The position numbers were made by a program, and so were the translations under genes. The notes under the pieces were generated by a model. It saw only the letters and a program-made list of their open reading frames with translations, was not told where the DNA came from and did not search any database. Shown piece by piece: positions 36,079 to 45,493 of a stretch of 64,000 bases of DNA (within the stretch, counting starts at the first letter, position 1; each line of letters begins with the position of its first letter). Source of the stretch: [Flavobacterium] thermophilum (GTDB taxonomy: Bacteria > Bacillota > Bacilli > Bacillales > Anoxybacillaceae); NCBI GenBank assembly GCA_900450595.1, contig UGGS01000001.1, forward strand, positions 248,001 through 312,000. The letters run 5' to 3'.

Positions 36079-36441
36079 ATGTGGCTTCCGCTTCTCGGAT
36101 TGTTGCTCGGGTTTGCCGTCGGCGTCCTGGCCGGCTGGGAAGTTCCCGATCAGTATTCCAGTTATTTGTCGATTGCCATTTTGGCCGCCTTTGATACATT
36201 AATAGGGGGATGGCGCGCCCATTTACAAGGAACGTACGACGAAACAGTATTTATAACCGGGTTTTTTTTCAATATCATCCTTGCCACAACTTTGACTTTT
36301 CTTGGGGTGCATCTTGGTGTAGACTTGTATTTGGCGGCCGTCTTCGCGTTTGGCGTCCGCCTGTTTCAAAACATTGCCATCATCCGTCGCCTTTGGCTTG
36401 CCGAATGGGCGGAGCGGCGGGAAAATCGCGAAAAAAGTTAA
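36079..36441 (+). CDS. sbp: Small basic protein Sbp (DUF1290)
   Basis: A 120-aa membrane protein with about four hydrophobic segments. GWEVPDQYSSYLSIAILAAFDTLIGGWRAHLQGTYDETVF is the DUF1290/Sbp signature. It lies between ylxX and ftsA as in B. subtilis. Function unknown. AAGGAGG lies inside the ylxX end. Confidence 0.9.
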   Translation: MWLPLLGLLLGFAVGVLAGWEVPDQYSSYLSIAILAAFDTLIGGWRAHLQGTYDETVFITGFFFNIILATTLTFLGVHLGVDLYLAAVFAFGVRLFQNIAIIRRLWLAEWAERRENREKS

Positions 36442-36632
36442 GCGGAAGACAGGAAAGTGTCTTCCTGTGTTGAATTATATGGAGTAAAACAAAATGCGAT
36501 GTTCTTGCGAAAATCGCGAGCTGGATATAGACGAAGAGATGGACAGGGAAATTTCAGCCGAAAAAGGAGGTGTCGCTGCTTACTGAAACGCCGGCTGACA
36601 TCGGCGCGTTTTTAGTAGGCAGATGCCAAAAG

Positions 36633-37901
36633 ATGAGCAGCAATGAGATCGTCGTTAGCCTGGATGTCGGAACATCGAGCGTCAAAGTCATCATCGGGGA
36701 AATGTTGGGCAGCTCGATTAACATTATCGGAATCGGCAATGTGAAATCAGAAGGGCTCAAAAAAGGCGCGATTGTTGATATAGATAAAACGGTGCAATCG
36801 ATCAAGCGCGCGGTCGAACAAGCGGAACGGATGGTCGGCCTTTCGATCCGCCGCGTGATTGTCGGGGTGGCGGGAAGCCATATTCAGCTGCATGACTGCC
36901 ATGGCATCGTTGCGGTTGCCAGCGAAAACCGCGAAATCAGCGATGAAGACGTTGCCCGCGTCATCGATGCGGCGCAAGTCGTTTCCATCCCGCCGGACCG
37001 GGAAATTATCAGCGTCGTTCCGCGCCAGTTTATCGTCGACGGCTTAGACGGCATCCACGACCCACGCGGCATGATCGGCGTCCGCTTGGAGATGGAAGGG
37101 ACGATGGTGACCGGAGCGAAGACGATTTTACATAATCTCCTTCGCTGTGTGGAACGCGCCGGTTTGGAAATCAGCGACATTTGCCTCCAGCCGTTAGCGG
37201 CCGGTTCGCTGGCATTATCCGACGATGAGCGGCACTTGGGCGCCGCGCTCGTCGATCTGGGCGGCGGTTCGACAACGGTCGCTGTCTTTGAGCAAGGGGC
37301 GTTGCAAGCTGTCTCTTCACTGCCGGTCGGCGGGGAGCATATTACAAAAGATTTGGCCATCGGGCTGCGGACAACAACGGAGGATGCGGAAAAAATCAAA
37401 TTGAAGCACGGGTATGCGTTTTACGACTACGCTTCGGACGAAGAAGTGTTCAGCGTGCCGGTCATGGGCAGCGATCAACACCAGCAGTTCAGCCAGCTTG
37501 AGATCGCCGATATTATTGAGGCGAGGATGGAGGAAATTTTGCAAATGGTTCAACATGAAGTGCGCCGGCTTGGCTTTCGCGACCTTCCGGGCGGCTATGT
37601 GCTGACCGGCGGCGTGGCGAATATGCCGGGAGTGTTGGAGTTGGCTCACGTCGTCCTAGGGACGAGCGTCCGTGTTGCCATGCCGGATTACATCGGCGTG
37701 CGCGACCCGCAATACACGATCGGCGTCGGCCTGCTCAAGTTCGCCTACCGGCAGGCGCAGCTGCAAGGGAAAACCGTCCCGGCGGCGGCCGCGGCGGAGC
37801 CGGTCGAGCGCCCGGCGCCAAAACAACCATCGAAACCGAAAAAGAAAGAAGACCATTTCGGGAAGAAGGTCAAGAAATTTTTCGGTTCTTTCTTTGAATA
37901 G
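36633..37901 (+). CDS. ftsA: Cell division protein FtsA
   Basis: A 422-aa actin-like ATPase that tethers FtsZ to the membrane. Phosphate-1 motif SLDVGTSSVKVIIGE, phosphate-2 LVDLGGGSTTVAVF, adenosine motif VLTGGVANMPGVLELA, and the C-terminal amphipathic helix FGKKVKKFFGSFFE. I place the start at MSSNEIVVSLD to match the family, although no ribosome site precedes it. A strong AAAAAGGAGG lies 60 bases upstream at 36560-36569, so a longer N-terminus is possible. Confidence 0.92.
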   Translation: MSSNEIVVSLDVGTSSVKVIIGEMLGSSINIIGIGNVKSEGLKKGAIVDIDKTVQSIKRAVEQAERMVGLSIRRVIVGVAGSHIQLHDCHGIVAVASENREISDEDVARVIDAAQVVSIPPDREIISVVPRQFIVDGLDGIHDPRGMIGVRLEMEGTMVTGAKTILHNLLRCVERAGLEISDICLQPLAAGSLALSDDERHLGAALVDLGGGSTTVAVFEQGALQAVSSLPVGGEHITKDLAIGLRTTTEDAEKIKLKHGYAFYDYASDEEVFSVPVMGSDQHQQFSQLEIADIIEARMEEILQMVQHEVRRLGFRDLPGGYVLTGGVANMPGVLELAHVVLGTSVRVAMPDYIGVRDPQYTIGVGLLKFAYRQAQLQGKTVPAAAAAEPVERPAPKQPSKPKKKEDHFGKKVKKFFGSFFE

Positions 37902-37928
37902 AGATTGAAATTTTAGGAGGATTTGGCC

Positions 37929-39062
37929 ATGTTGGAGTTTGAGACAACAGTCGATCAGTTGGCAACGATCAAGGTGATTGGGGTCGGGGGCGGCGGCAAC
38001 AACGCCGTCAATCGGATGATTGAACACGGAGTGCAAGGCGTTGAATTTATTGCCGTCAATACCGATGCACAGGCGCTCAATTTGTCGAAGGCGCCGACGA
38101 AACTGCAAATCGGGGCGAAGCTGACACGCGGCTTGGGTGCGGGAGCGAACCCAGAAGTTGGAAAAAAAGCAGCTGAGGAGAGCAAAGAGCAAATTGAAGA
38201 AGCGCTTCGCGGCGCCGATATGGTGTTTGTCACCGCTGGCATGGGCGGCGGCACGGGAACTGGGGCGGCGCCCGTCATCGCCCAAATCGCCCGCGAATTA
38301 GGAGCGCTCACGGTCGGTGTCGTCACGCGCCCGTTTACGTTTGAAGGGCGGAAGCGGGCGACGCAGGCCGCAAGCGGCATCGCTGCCATGAAAGAGGCGG
38401 TCGATACGCTCATCGTCATTCCGAACGACCGGTTGCTTGAGATTGTTGACAAAAATACGCCGATGCTTGAGGCGTTCCGCGAAGCGGACAATGTGCTGCG
38501 CCAAGGGGTGCAAGGCATTTCCGATTTGATCGCTGTGCCGGGGTTGATCAACCTTGACTTCGCCGATGTGAAAACGATCATGTCCAACAAAGGCTCGGCG
38601 CTGATGGGCATCGGGATTGCCAGCGGCGAAAACCGAGCGGCGGAGGCAGCCAAAAAAGCCATTTCCAGCCCGCTGTTGGAGACGTCGATCGACGGGGCGC
38701 AAGGCGTGCTCATGAACATCACCGGCGGCATGAACTTAAGTTTGTACGAAGTGCAGGAGGCCGCCGACATCGTCGCTTCGGCGGCCGATCAAGAAGTGAA
38801 CATGATTTTCGGCTCGGTCATCAACGAAGACTTAAAAGACGAAATTGTCGTCACTGTCATCGCGACCGGGTTTAACGAAAACGTTGCTTCGCAGCCGCGG
38901 CCGCCGCGCGCCGGCATCGGGACGGCGCCGAAAGTGACGCCGGCGCCGAAGCGGGAAAAGCGCGAAGAACCGGCGCAAGATTATGCGGCGCTCCGGTCCG
39001 GGCAGGCGGAAGACCCGCTCGATATTCCGGCGTTCTTGCGTAACCGCAACCGTCGCCGTTGA
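37929..39062 (+). CDS. ftsZ: Cell division protein FtsZ
   Basis: A 377-aa tubulin-like GTPase forming the Z-ring. [14 protein letters not shown], the signature [10 protein letters not shown], and the C-terminal conserved peptide region ([14 protein letters not shown]) that binds FtsA and SepF. The start at [11 protein letters not shown] matches the family, with AGGAGG 8 bases before. Ended by a strong terminator. Confidence 0.99.
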   Translation: MLEFETTVDQLATIKVIGVGGGGNNAVNRMIEHGVQGVEFIAVNTDAQALNLSKAPTKLQIGAKLTRGLGAGANPEVGKKAAEESKEQIEEALRGADMVFVTAGMGGGTGTGAAPVIAQIARELGALTVGVVTRPFTFEGRKRATQAASGIAAMKEAVDTLIVIPNDRLLEIVDKNTPMLEAFREADNVLRQGVQGISDLIAVPGLINLDFADVKTIMSNKGSALMGIGIASGENRAAEAAKKAISSPLLETSIDGAQGVLMNITGGMNLSLYEVQEAADIVASAADQEVNMIFGSVINEDLKDEIVVTVIATGFNENVASQPRPPRAGIGTAPKVTPAPKREKREEPAQDYAALRSGQAEDPLDIPAFLRNRNRRR

Positions 39063-39071
39063 GGAGCTATC

Positions 39072-39104
39072 GGGCATGAACAAGCCGTGTTCATGCCTTC
39101 TTTT
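39072..39104 (+). terminator. Terminator after ftsZ
   Basis: GGCATGAACA pairs perfectly with TGTTCATGCC around a 5-base loop, followed by a T-rich run. Confidence 0.9.
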
Positions 39105-39162
39105 TTTGCCCTCTCCCCGCGCTTCAAAGGGCGGTTTTCCTCGTTCGCACGTTTCCCCTCGC

Positions 39163-39230
39163 TTTGACAAAACATTCTGTTTTTCACCACCACCGATTGA
39201 CAGACTTTCCAACGGGATATGCTATATACT
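39163..39230 (+). promoter_or_regulatory. Spo0A-type spoIIG promoter with 22-bp spacer
   Basis: TTGACA (39197-39202) and TATACT (39225-39230) are 22 bp apart. This is the abnormal spacing known for the B. subtilis spoIIG promoter, which needs Spo0A~P. TTTGACAAA at 39163-39171 differs from the reverse 0A box TTCGACAAA by one base. A second weak 0A-like sequence overlaps the -35. This strongly suggests conserved Spo0A activation of spoIIGA-sigE. Confidence 0.82.
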
Positions 39231-39273
39231 TGTTTCAGACAAAAGCCGATGGGGCGGGGGAGGGGCTTGCCGG

Positions 39274-40185
39274 TTGGTTGTGTATCTTGATGTCATTTGG
39301 CTTTTGAACGTCTGTTTTGATGCAATGCTTCTTTGGCTGACAGCGCTCATGCTTAAGCGCCCGATCGTCTGGTGGCGGCTGTTGGCCGGAGCGTTGATCG
39401 GGTCGCTGCTTGTGGTGCTGCTGTTCACCCCGTTGTCCGCCATCGCCCAGCACCCGCTTGCCAAAATGGCCGCCTCGATCTTGATTGTGCTCGCCGCTTT
39501 TGGCTTTAAGCGGCCGCGCTATATGATCGAGAACATGCTGGCGTTTTACTTTGCCACGTTCGCTGTCGGGGGCGGCATGCTGGCGGTTCATTATTTTTTC
39601 GCCGAGCAACTGTCCGTGCAGAACGGATTATTGATGATGCATCCCCCCGGGGCGGGCGACCCGGTGAGCTGGCTGTTTGTCCTCGTCGGGTTTCCGGTGT
39701 TGTGGCTTTTTTCCCGCCGCCGTGTGGAACAGATTCGCGAGAAAAAATTGCGCTTCGAACATATTGTGGATGTCATTGCGGTTTGGGAAGGCCGGCCCCT
39801 TGCCCTAAGAGGGCTCATCGACAGCGGCAACCAGCTGTTTGACCCAGTGTCCAAAACGCCGGTGATGATCGTGGACCGGGAAAAAGCGAAGGACGTGCTG
39901 CCCGAAGAGCTGATGGCCTATATGGCAGCCATGACGGTTGACGACCCGCCCGAACAGTGGGCCCATCGTCTTCGTCTCATTCCATACCGCGCAGTGGGCA
40001 GCGGCCCGCAAATGATGATGGCGGTAAAACTAGACCGCATCGCGCTGTCATACGAAAACGAGTGGCTTGAGGTGAAACATGGGCTTATGGCCTTAAGTGC
40101 AGACCCGCTTTCAGCCGACGGAGAATACGATTGCATCATCCATCCGAAAATGGTGCAGGCGGGAAGAAAGCTGACCGCTTCATAG
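39274..40185 (+). CDS. spoIIGA: Sporulation sigma-E factor-processing peptidase SpoIIGA
   Basis: A 303-aa protein with five N-terminal membrane helices and a C-terminal aspartic-protease-like domain. [18 protein letters not shown] sequence ([22 protein letters not shown]) holds the catalytic Asp, and [15 protein letters not shown] is conserved. It cleaves pro-SigmaE after a signal from the forespore. The TTG start ([16 protein letters not shown]) has GGGGGAGGGG 8 bases upstream and matches the family N-terminus. Confidence 0.95.
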   Translation: MVVYLDVIWLLNVCFDAMLLWLTALMLKRPIVWWRLLAGALIGSLLVVLLFTPLSAIAQHPLAKMAASILIVLAAFGFKRPRYMIENMLAFYFATFAVGGGMLAVHYFFAEQLSVQNGLLMMHPPGAGDPVSWLFVLVGFPVLWLFSRRRVEQIREKKLRFEHIVDVIAVWEGRPLALRGLIDSGNQLFDPVSKTPVMIVDREKAKDVLPEELMAYMAAMTVDDPPEQWAHRLRLIPYRAVGSGPQMMMAVKLDRIALSYENEWLEVKHGLMALSADPLSADGEYDCIIHPKMVQAGRKLTAS

Positions 40186-40235
40186 GTCGTTACTATATCA
40201 TACTCGCGTTTTATCCGTTTAGAAGGGGGATTTTG

Positions 40236-40955
40236 ATGAAAAGATGGAAACTTCGGTTCATGTATTGGCTGTATAAGCTGCTGGCCAAACTTGGGTTGAA
40301 GGCCGACGAAATTTACTATATCGGCGGCAGCGAGGCGCTTCCGCCGCCGTTGACGAAAGAAGAGGAAGAGCAGTTGATCGAACGGCTGGCCACCGGTGAT
40401 GAGACGGCGCGGTCGCTGCTCATTGAACGCAATTTGCGGCTTGTCGTCTACATTGCGCGCAAGTTTGAAAACACCGGCATTCACATCGAAGATTTGATCA
40501 GCATCGGAACGATCGGCTTAATCAAAGCGGTCAATACGTTTAACCCGGAGAAAAAAATCAAGCTGGCGACTTATGCATCACGCTGCATTGAAAACGAAAT
40601 TTTAATGTATTTGCGCCGCAACAATAAAGTGCGGGCGGAAGTGTCGTTTGACGAACCGCTCAATATCGATTGGGACGGCAATGAGCTGCTGCTGTCCGAT
40701 GTGCTGGGAACGGAAGACGACGTCATTACAAAGGATTTGGAGGCGGACGTCGACCGGCGGCTGCTGCTAAACGCCTTGCACCAGCTGAGCGACCGTGAAA
40801 AGCAGATTATGGAATTGCGCTTTGGTTTGTCAGGAGGAGAGGAAAAAACGCAAAAAGATGTCGCTGACTTGCTCGGCATTTCGCAATCGTACATATCGCG
40901 GCTCGAGAAGCGGATCATTAAACGGTTGCGCAAAGAGTTCAACAAAATGATGTAG
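40236..40955 (+). CDS. sigE: RNA polymerase sporulation sigma factor SigmaE (precursor)
   Basis: A 239-aa sigma-70 family protein directing early mother-cell transcription. The N-terminal 27 or so residues ([18 protein letters not shown]) are the amphipathic pro-sequence removed by SpoIIGA near [17 protein letters not shown]. Region 2 ([32 protein letters not shown]) and region 4 ([24 protein letters not shown]) are intact. GAAGGGGGA precedes the ATG. Confidence 0.98.
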   Translation: MKRWKLRFMYWLYKLLAKLGLKADEIYYIGGSEALPPPLTKEEEEQLIERLATGDETARSLLIERNLRLVVYIARKFENTGIHIEDLISIGTIGLIKAVNTFNPEKKIKLATYASRCIENEILMYLRRNNKVRAEVSFDEPLNIDWDGNELLLSDVLGTEDDVITKDLEADVDRRLLLNALHQLSDREKQIMELRFGLSGGEEKTQKDVADLLGISQSYISRLEKRIIKRLRKEFNKMM

Positions 40956-40957
40956 CA

Positions 40958-40988
40958 AGCGGCGGGAGTGGACGCTCCGCCGCTTTTT
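40958..40988 (+). terminator. Terminator after sigE
   Basis: AGCGGCG pairs with CGCCGCT, extended inward by GAG/CTC, followed by seven T. It isolates sigG from the spoIIG transcript. Confidence 0.85.
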
Positions 40989-41006
40989 TTCGCTCGGACA
41001 GGCTGT

Positions 41007-41034
41007 GCATATTTTTCCCTCCCGGGGAGATACT
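41007..41034 (+). promoter_or_regulatory. SigmaF/SigmaG-type promoter of sigG
   Basis: GCATA (41007-41011) as -35 and GGAGATACT (41026-41034) as -10, which fits the GGnrAnAnT pattern at every fixed position, 14 bp apart. In B. subtilis sigG is transcribed by SigmaF in the forespore. Confidence 0.7.
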
Positions 41035-41053
41035 GAAAACTGACGACTTAGCA

Positions 41054-41069
41054 TCTCCTGATGGGAGGG
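41054..41069 (+). promoter_or_regulatory. sigG leader hairpin covering the Shine-Dalgarno
   Basis: CTCC (41055-41058) can pair with GGAG (41064-41067) inside the ribosome site GGGAGGG, with a U-G pair extending it. An alternative CATC/GATG stem competes. The next start codon is TTG. Together these suggest poor translation of sigG. Confidence 0.45.
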
Positions 41070-41075
41070 AACAAC

Positions 41076-41855
41076 TTGACGAGGAACAAAGTCGAAATTT
41101 GCGGCGTCGACACTTCAAAGCTTCCCGTCCTCAACAACGAGGAAATGCGGGAGCTGTTTCGCCGGATGCATGAAGGGGATTTGGAAGCAAGGGAAAAATT
41201 GGTAAACGGAAACTTACGCCTCGTGTTAAGCGTCATTCAACGCTTTAACAACCGCGGCGAGTTTGTTGATGATTTATTTCAAGTTGGCTGCATCGGACTC
41301 ATGAAATCGATTGATAATTTTGACCTCAACCAAAATGTGAAATTTTCCACTTATGCGGTGCCGATGATCATTGGCGAAATCCGCCGTTACTTGCGCGATA
41401 ACAATCCGATTCGCGTCTCGCGCTCGCTGCGCGACATCGCTTACAAAGCGCTGCAAGTGCGGGAACGGCTCATGAGCGAGACGGCGAAAGAGCCGTCGAC
41501 GGAAGATATTGCGCGGGAACTCGGCGTCGCCCACGAGGAAGTGGTGTTTGCCCTTGATGCCATTCAAGACCCTGTTTCCTTATTTGAACCGATCTACAAC
41601 GACGGCGGCGATCCGATTTATGTGATGGACCAACTGAGCGACGAGCGCAACCGCGACAGCCAATGGATCGAAGAAATCGCCTTAAAAGAAGGGCTGCGGC
41701 GGTTGAATGAGCGGGAAAAAATGATCATCCGCAAACGATTTTTCCAAGGAAAGACGCAAATGGAAGTCGCCGAGGAAATCGGCATTTCCCAGGCGCAAGT
41801 GTCCAGGCTTGAAAAGGCAGCGATCCGGCAAATGAATAAAAACATCCAAGTGTGA
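41076..41855 (+). CDS. sigG: RNA polymerase sporulation sigma factor SigmaG
   Basis: A 259-aa sigma factor controlling late forespore genes. MTRNKVEICGVDTSKLPVL is the diagnostic N-terminus. Region 2 (DLFQVGCIGLMKSIDNFD; YAVPMIIGEIRRYLRDNN) and region 4 (MEVAEEIGISQAQVSRLEKAA) are complete. The TTG start is chosen because GGGAGGG lies 7 bases upstream; the ATG at 41061 has no ribosome site. Confidence 0.97.
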   Translation: MTRNKVEICGVDTSKLPVLNNEEMRELFRRMHEGDLEAREKLVNGNLRLVLSVIQRFNNRGEFVDDLFQVGCIGLMKSIDNFDLNQNVKFSTYAVPMIIGEIRRYLRDNNPIRVSRSLRDIAYKALQVRERLMSETAKEPSTEDIARELGVAHEEVVFALDAIQDPVSLFEPIYNDGGDPIYVMDQLSDERNRDSQWIEEIALKEGLRRLNEREKMIIRKRFFQGKTQMEVAEEIGISQAQVSRLEKAAIRQMNKNIQV

Positions 41856-41857
41856 GC

Positions 41858-41879
41858 GGCTGCTGGGGCAGCCTTTTTT
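41858..41879 (+). terminator. Terminator after sigG
   Basis: GGCTGC pairs with GCAGCC around a 4-base loop, followed by six T. Confidence 0.85.
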
Positions 41880-41950
41880 CTTTGGCACATAACCGGTTGG
41901 GCGGCGTCATATAGATGAAAAAGAGGAGAGGAAAGGCGGGGGACTGAACC

Positions 41951-42193
41951 GTGATGAGAATTTCCGAGTTTCAAACGAAAGATGTCGTCAATGTGGCCAA
42001 CGGGAAGAAGCTTGGCAACATCGGGGATATTGACATCGATTTAGATACAGGCAAAATCCGTTCGCTCATTATTTTAGGCTCCGGAAAGATGCTCGGGTTG
42101 TTCGGGCGTGAAGAAGCGGTCGTCATTCCGTGGCAAAACATTGTCAAAATCGGAGCGGATGTCATTTTAGTCCGCCTTCACGATACGGACTGA
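41951..42193 (+). CDS. ylmC: PRC-barrel protein YlmC/YmxH
   Basis: An 80-aa protein (MRISEFQTKDVVNVANGKKLGNIGDIDIDLDTGK; VIPWQNIVKIGADVILVRL), typical of the PRC-barrel YlmC/YmxH sporulation family. GTG at 41951 follows GGGGGA by 7 bases and aligns with the usual length; the ATG at 41954 is an alternative. The ylmA ABC gene that separates sigG from ylmC in B. subtilis is not here. Confidence 0.87.
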   Translation: MMRISEFQTKDVVNVANGKKLGNIGDIDIDLDTGKIRSLIILGSGKMLGLFGREEAVVIPWQNIVKIGADVILVRLHDTD

Positions 42194-42325
42194 AGCGAGG
42201 AGACGGCGTGATGCCACGAATGTTTCGACAAAATCGCAAATAAAGGTTATCACAAACAAACAAACTATGATAAAATAGGAAAAAAAGTGATAAAAACCTA
42301 CAAAAACAGCGTGAGGTTGACGCGA

Positions 42326-43150
42326 ATGCCGGACATTTTTCAACAAGAAGCTCAAGGATGGCTCCGCTGCGGGGCGCCCCCGTTTGCCGGAGCAGTCGCC
42401 GGGTTGACAACGAAACAAGGCGGAGAAAGCGAAGGGCCGTTCGCCTCGCTGAATATGGGGCTGCATGTCGGCGACGATCGCATGCATGTCGTCAACAACC
42501 GCCGCCGTCTGGCCGAATGGCTTTCTGTTCCGCTCGATCATTGGGTGTGCTGTGAGCAAGTGCACGGCGCCGTGATTCGGAAAGTGACGAAAGGCGATCG
42601 GGGGAGCGGGGCGCACGACTTCGCTGCAGCGGTCCGGGGGGCCGACGGGCTGTATACGGATGAGGCGGGGGTATTGCTCGCACTTTGTTTTGCCGATTGT
42701 GTGCCTGTCTATTTTATCGCGCCATCGGCGGGCCTAGTCGGCCTTGCCCACGCCGGCTGGCGGGGGACGGCGGGCGGCATTGTCCAAAACATGGTGCGGC
42801 TTTGGCAGGAGCGCGAACACATTGCCCCGTCCGACATCTATGCCGCGATTGGACCGGCCATTGGCCCATGCTGTTACACGGTTGATGACCGGGTGATCGA
42901 TGGCCTGCGTCCGACTCTTCCTGCGGGCGGCCCGTTGCCGTGGCGCGAAACAAGCCAAGGGCAGTATGCGCTTGATTTAAAAGAGGCCAACCGCCTGCAG
43001 CTTGCGGCCGCCGGGATTCCAGACTGCCATATTTATGTATCGGAACGCTGTACAAGCTGTGAGGAGACGTTGTTTTTTTCCCACCGCCGCGACCGTGGGA
43101 CGACAGGGCGGATGTTGGCGTTTATCGGCCGAAGGGAGGAAACAGCATGA
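42326..43150 (+). CDS. ylmD: YfiH/LACC1-family multicopper-like protein YlmD
   Basis: A 274-aa protein of the YfiH/LACC1 family, described as a purine nucleoside phosphorylase/adenosine deaminase with possible polyphenol oxidase activity. The metal ligands are visible: CEQVHGA (His), CFADCVPV (Cys) and [10 protein letters not shown] (His). The start [12 protein letters not shown] follows GAGGTTGA. It overlaps ylmE by 4 bp (ATGA). Confidence 0.9.
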   Translation: MPDIFQQEAQGWLRCGAPPFAGAVAGLTTKQGGESEGPFASLNMGLHVGDDRMHVVNNRRRLAEWLSVPLDHWVCCEQVHGAVIRKVTKGDRGSGAHDFAAAVRGADGLYTDEAGVLLALCFADCVPVYFIAPSAGLVGLAHAGWRGTAGGIVQNMVRLWQEREHIAPSDIYAAIGPAIGPCCYTVDDRVIDGLRPTLPAGGPLPWRETSQGQYALDLKEANRLQLAAAGIPDCHIYVSERCTSCEETLFFSHRRDRGTTGRMLAFIGRREETA

Positions 43151-43821
43151 CCGTACGCGACAACTTGGCAGCCGTTCGCCAGCGCATCGAGGCGGCTTGC
43201 GCCCGCGTCGGCCGCAATCCGGCCGACGTACGCATCGTTGCTGTCACGAAATATATTGATGCCGAAAGGGCGCTTCATGTGCTTGACGCCGGCATTGCCG
43301 ACCTCGGCGAAAACCGCGCCGGCCAGCTGCTTGAAAAGTATGAACGGATCGGGGACCGGGCGGTGTGGCATTTTATCGGGACGCTTCAGTCGCGCAAGGT
43401 GAAGGACATTATCGATAAAGTCGATTACATCCATTCGCTTGATCGCCTGTCGCTGGCGAAAGAAATTGAAAAGCGGGCGGTGCGGCCGGTGAAATGTTTT
43501 GTGCAAGTGAATGTATCGGGAGAAGCGACGAAGCACGGCCTCTCTCCTGACGAGACCGTCCCGTTCATCGATCAGCTCCGTTCGTTTTCGCACCTTGAGG
43601 TCGTCGGATTGATGACGATGGCCCCGCATACGGATGACGAGGCGGTATTGCGCGCCTGCTTCCGGCAATTGCGGGTCTTGAAAGAGCGCGTTCAGGCGCT
43701 CCGCTGGCCGCATGCGCCGTGCACGGAGCTGTCGATGGGCATGTCGAACGATTACGAGATCGCCATTGAGGAAGGGGCGACGTTTGTGCGCATCGGCAGC
43801 GCGCTTGTCGGATCATTGTAG
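43147..43821 (+). CDS. ylmE: YggS-family PLP homeostasis protein YlmE
   Basis: A 224-aa TIM-barrel PLP-binding protein (PROSC/YggS). The PLP lysine lies in [14 protein letters not shown]; other signatures are [30 protein letters not shown] and [28 protein letters not shown]. It regulates vitamin B6 levels rather than acting as a racemase. GGAGGAAACAGC precedes the ATG. Confidence 0.94.
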   Translation: MTVRDNLAAVRQRIEAACARVGRNPADVRIVAVTKYIDAERALHVLDAGIADLGENRAGQLLEKYERIGDRAVWHFIGTLQSRKVKDIIDKVDYIHSLDRLSLAKEIEKRAVRPVKCFVQVNVSGEATKHGLSPDETVPFIDQLRSFSHLEVVGLMTMAPHTDDEAVLRACFRQLRVLKERVQALRWPHAPCTELSMGMSNDYEIAIEEGATFVRIGSALVGSL

Positions 43822-43833
43822 GAGGTGAACTTG

Positions 43834-44265
43834 ATGGGGTTGATGAAAAAATTTCGCGATTATTTTTTAGAAGAAGATTACGAAGACTATGAAGAAGAAT
43901 ACGAAGCGCCGCAGCCGGAAGAGGAGGCGCCGCTGCTGAAGGCGGCAAACAAGGCGAACGTCGTCAGCTTGCAAAGCGTGCAAAAATCGGCGAAAGTCGT
44001 GCTCGCTGAGCCGCGGGTGTATGCGGAGGCGCAGGAAATCGCCGATCATTTAAAAAGCCGGCGGGCGGTCATCGTCAATTTGCAGCGCATCCAGCATGAG
44101 CAGGCGAAGCGGATCGTCGACTTTTTAAGCGGCACGGTGTACGCCATTGGCGGCGACATTCAGCAAGTCGGCACGAAAATTTTTTTGTGCACCCCGGACA
44201 ACGTCGACGTCAGCGGCGCGATTTCGCTTGACGGCGAGGATGACAGACCGATAAAGAGGTGGTAG
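43834..44265 (+). CDS. sepF: Cell division protein SepF
   Basis: A 143-aa protein: N-terminal amphipathic membrane helix ([15 protein letters not shown]), an acidic linker rich in Glu and Tyr, and the SepF core ([59 protein letters not shown]). It forms rings that bundle FtsZ and helps FtsA anchor the Z-ring. GGAGGTGA lies 5 bases before the ATG. Confidence 0.96.
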   Translation: MGLMKKFRDYFLEEDYEDYEEEYEAPQPEEEAPLLKAANKANVVSLQSVQKSAKVVLAEPRVYAEAQEIADHLKSRRAVIVNLQRIQHEQAKRIVDFLSGTVYAIGGDIQQVGTKIFLCTPDNVDVSGAISLDGEDDRPIKRW

Positions 44266-44268
44266 CCG

Positions 44269-44541
44269 TTGGATTATGTGCTTACGTTTTTAACGACCTT
44301 GATTCAAGTATACTCGTACGCTTTGATCATTTACATTTTGATGTCTTGGTTTCCCAATGCGCGCGAAACGCGGTTCGGACAAATGCTTGCCGCCATTTGC
44401 GAACCGTATTTGGAGCCGTTTCGGCGCGTCATTCCGCCGCTCGGCATCATTGACATCTCCCCGATCATCGCCTTTATCGTTCTGGAGTTTGCGACAAGAG
44501 GGCTTTATGCGTTGTTTGACATCCTCGAGGCGCAGTTTTAG
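44269..44541 (+). CDS. ylmG: YggT family membrane protein YlmG
   Basis: A 90-aa protein with two membrane segments ([41 protein letters not shown]) and the conserved [16 protein letters not shown], the YggT signature. Its function is unclear; chloroplast relatives affect nucleoid and membrane-complex organisation. TTG start behind AAAGAGGTGG. Confidence 0.92.
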   Translation: MDYVLTFLTTLIQVYSYALIIYILMSWFPNARETRFGQMLAAICEPYLEPFRRVIPPLGIIDISPIIAFIVLEFATRGLYALFDILEAQF

Positions 44542-44643
44542 CAGCCGGACGGGGCGCGCGTCGTTTGGTCCGGGCGCAGGCGGGCGGAATAGCGGGAGGA
44601 ATCCGTTCCGGGTTCCTTTCTTTATGAGGCAAGGTGAATGGGA

Positions 44644-45417
44644 ATGGAGCTGTATCAGCACTTCCGCAAAGAGGAGCATCAATTCATCGATCATGTAATG
44701 GAATGGAAGGAAACGGTAGAACGTCAGTACGCTCCGAAGCTGACCGATTTTCTTGACCCGCGCGAGCAGCAAATCGTGCAAAGCATCGTCGGCAGCGACG
44801 GAGACGTGCGCGTGTCCTTTTTCGGCGGCGCTCTGTTTGTCGAGCGGAAGCGGGCGCTTTTGTATCCGCCGTATTTCGAACCGAATGAGGAGGATTATGA
44901 CATCGCCTTGTTCGCCGTCCGCTACCCAGGCAAATTCGTTTCCCTTGAACACCGCGATGTATTAGGGGCGCTCATGTCGCTCGGCTTGCGGCGCGGCAAG
45001 TTCGGCGACATTCTCGTCATGGGCGGGGAAATTCAGTTTTTCACCGCAGCGGAAGTGGCCGACTACGTCCGCCTTCATCTGGGGGCGATCGGCAAGGCGC
45101 CGGTGTCGCTGGAGCGGCTGCCGCTTTCTGCCGCCATTCCGCTTGAAGACGCGTGGCAAGAGGAGACAGCGACCGTCTCTTCGCTGCGGCTCGATGCGGT
45201 GCTTGCCCAGGCGTTCCGCCTCGCGCGCGAGAAAGCGAAGACGCTCATTGAAAGCGGGCTCGTCAAAGTGAACTGGAAGGTGGTGGACAAGCCCGATTTT
45301 GTATGCGGGCCGGGCGATGTCCTGTCGGCGCGCGGGTTTGGTCGCTGCAAGCTGTTTTCCGTCGAGGGGATGACGAAAAAAGAACGCTGGCGCATCCGGC
45401 TGGGCCGTCAAAAATAA
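44644..45417 (+). CDS. ylmH: S4-domain RNA-binding protein YlmH
   Basis: A 257-aa protein with a C-terminal S4 RNA-binding domain (LRLDAVLAQAFRLAREKAKTLIESGLVKVNWKV). YlmH of B. subtilis has been linked to rescue of stalled ribosomes and ribosome quality control. The second ATG (MELYQHFRKEEHQFIDHV) is used because AAGGTGA lies 6 bases before it. Confidence 0.9.
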   Translation: MELYQHFRKEEHQFIDHVMEWKETVERQYAPKLTDFLDPREQQIVQSIVGSDGDVRVSFFGGALFVERKRALLYPPYFEPNEEDYDIALFAVRYPGKFVSLEHRDVLGALMSLGLRRGKFGDILVMGGEIQFFTAAEVADYVRLHLGAIGKAPVSLERLPLSAAIPLEDAWQEETATVSSLRLDAVLAQAFRLAREKAKTLIESGLVKVNWKVVDKPDFVCGPGDVLSARGFGRCKLFSVEGMTKKERWRIRLGRQK

Positions 45418-45493
45418 TCGAATCGCAGCAGGAAATGGGCTGATCGTGTCGAATGAAGGAAGAAAAGGAATGATGGAGACGGAGGTGGCCATT

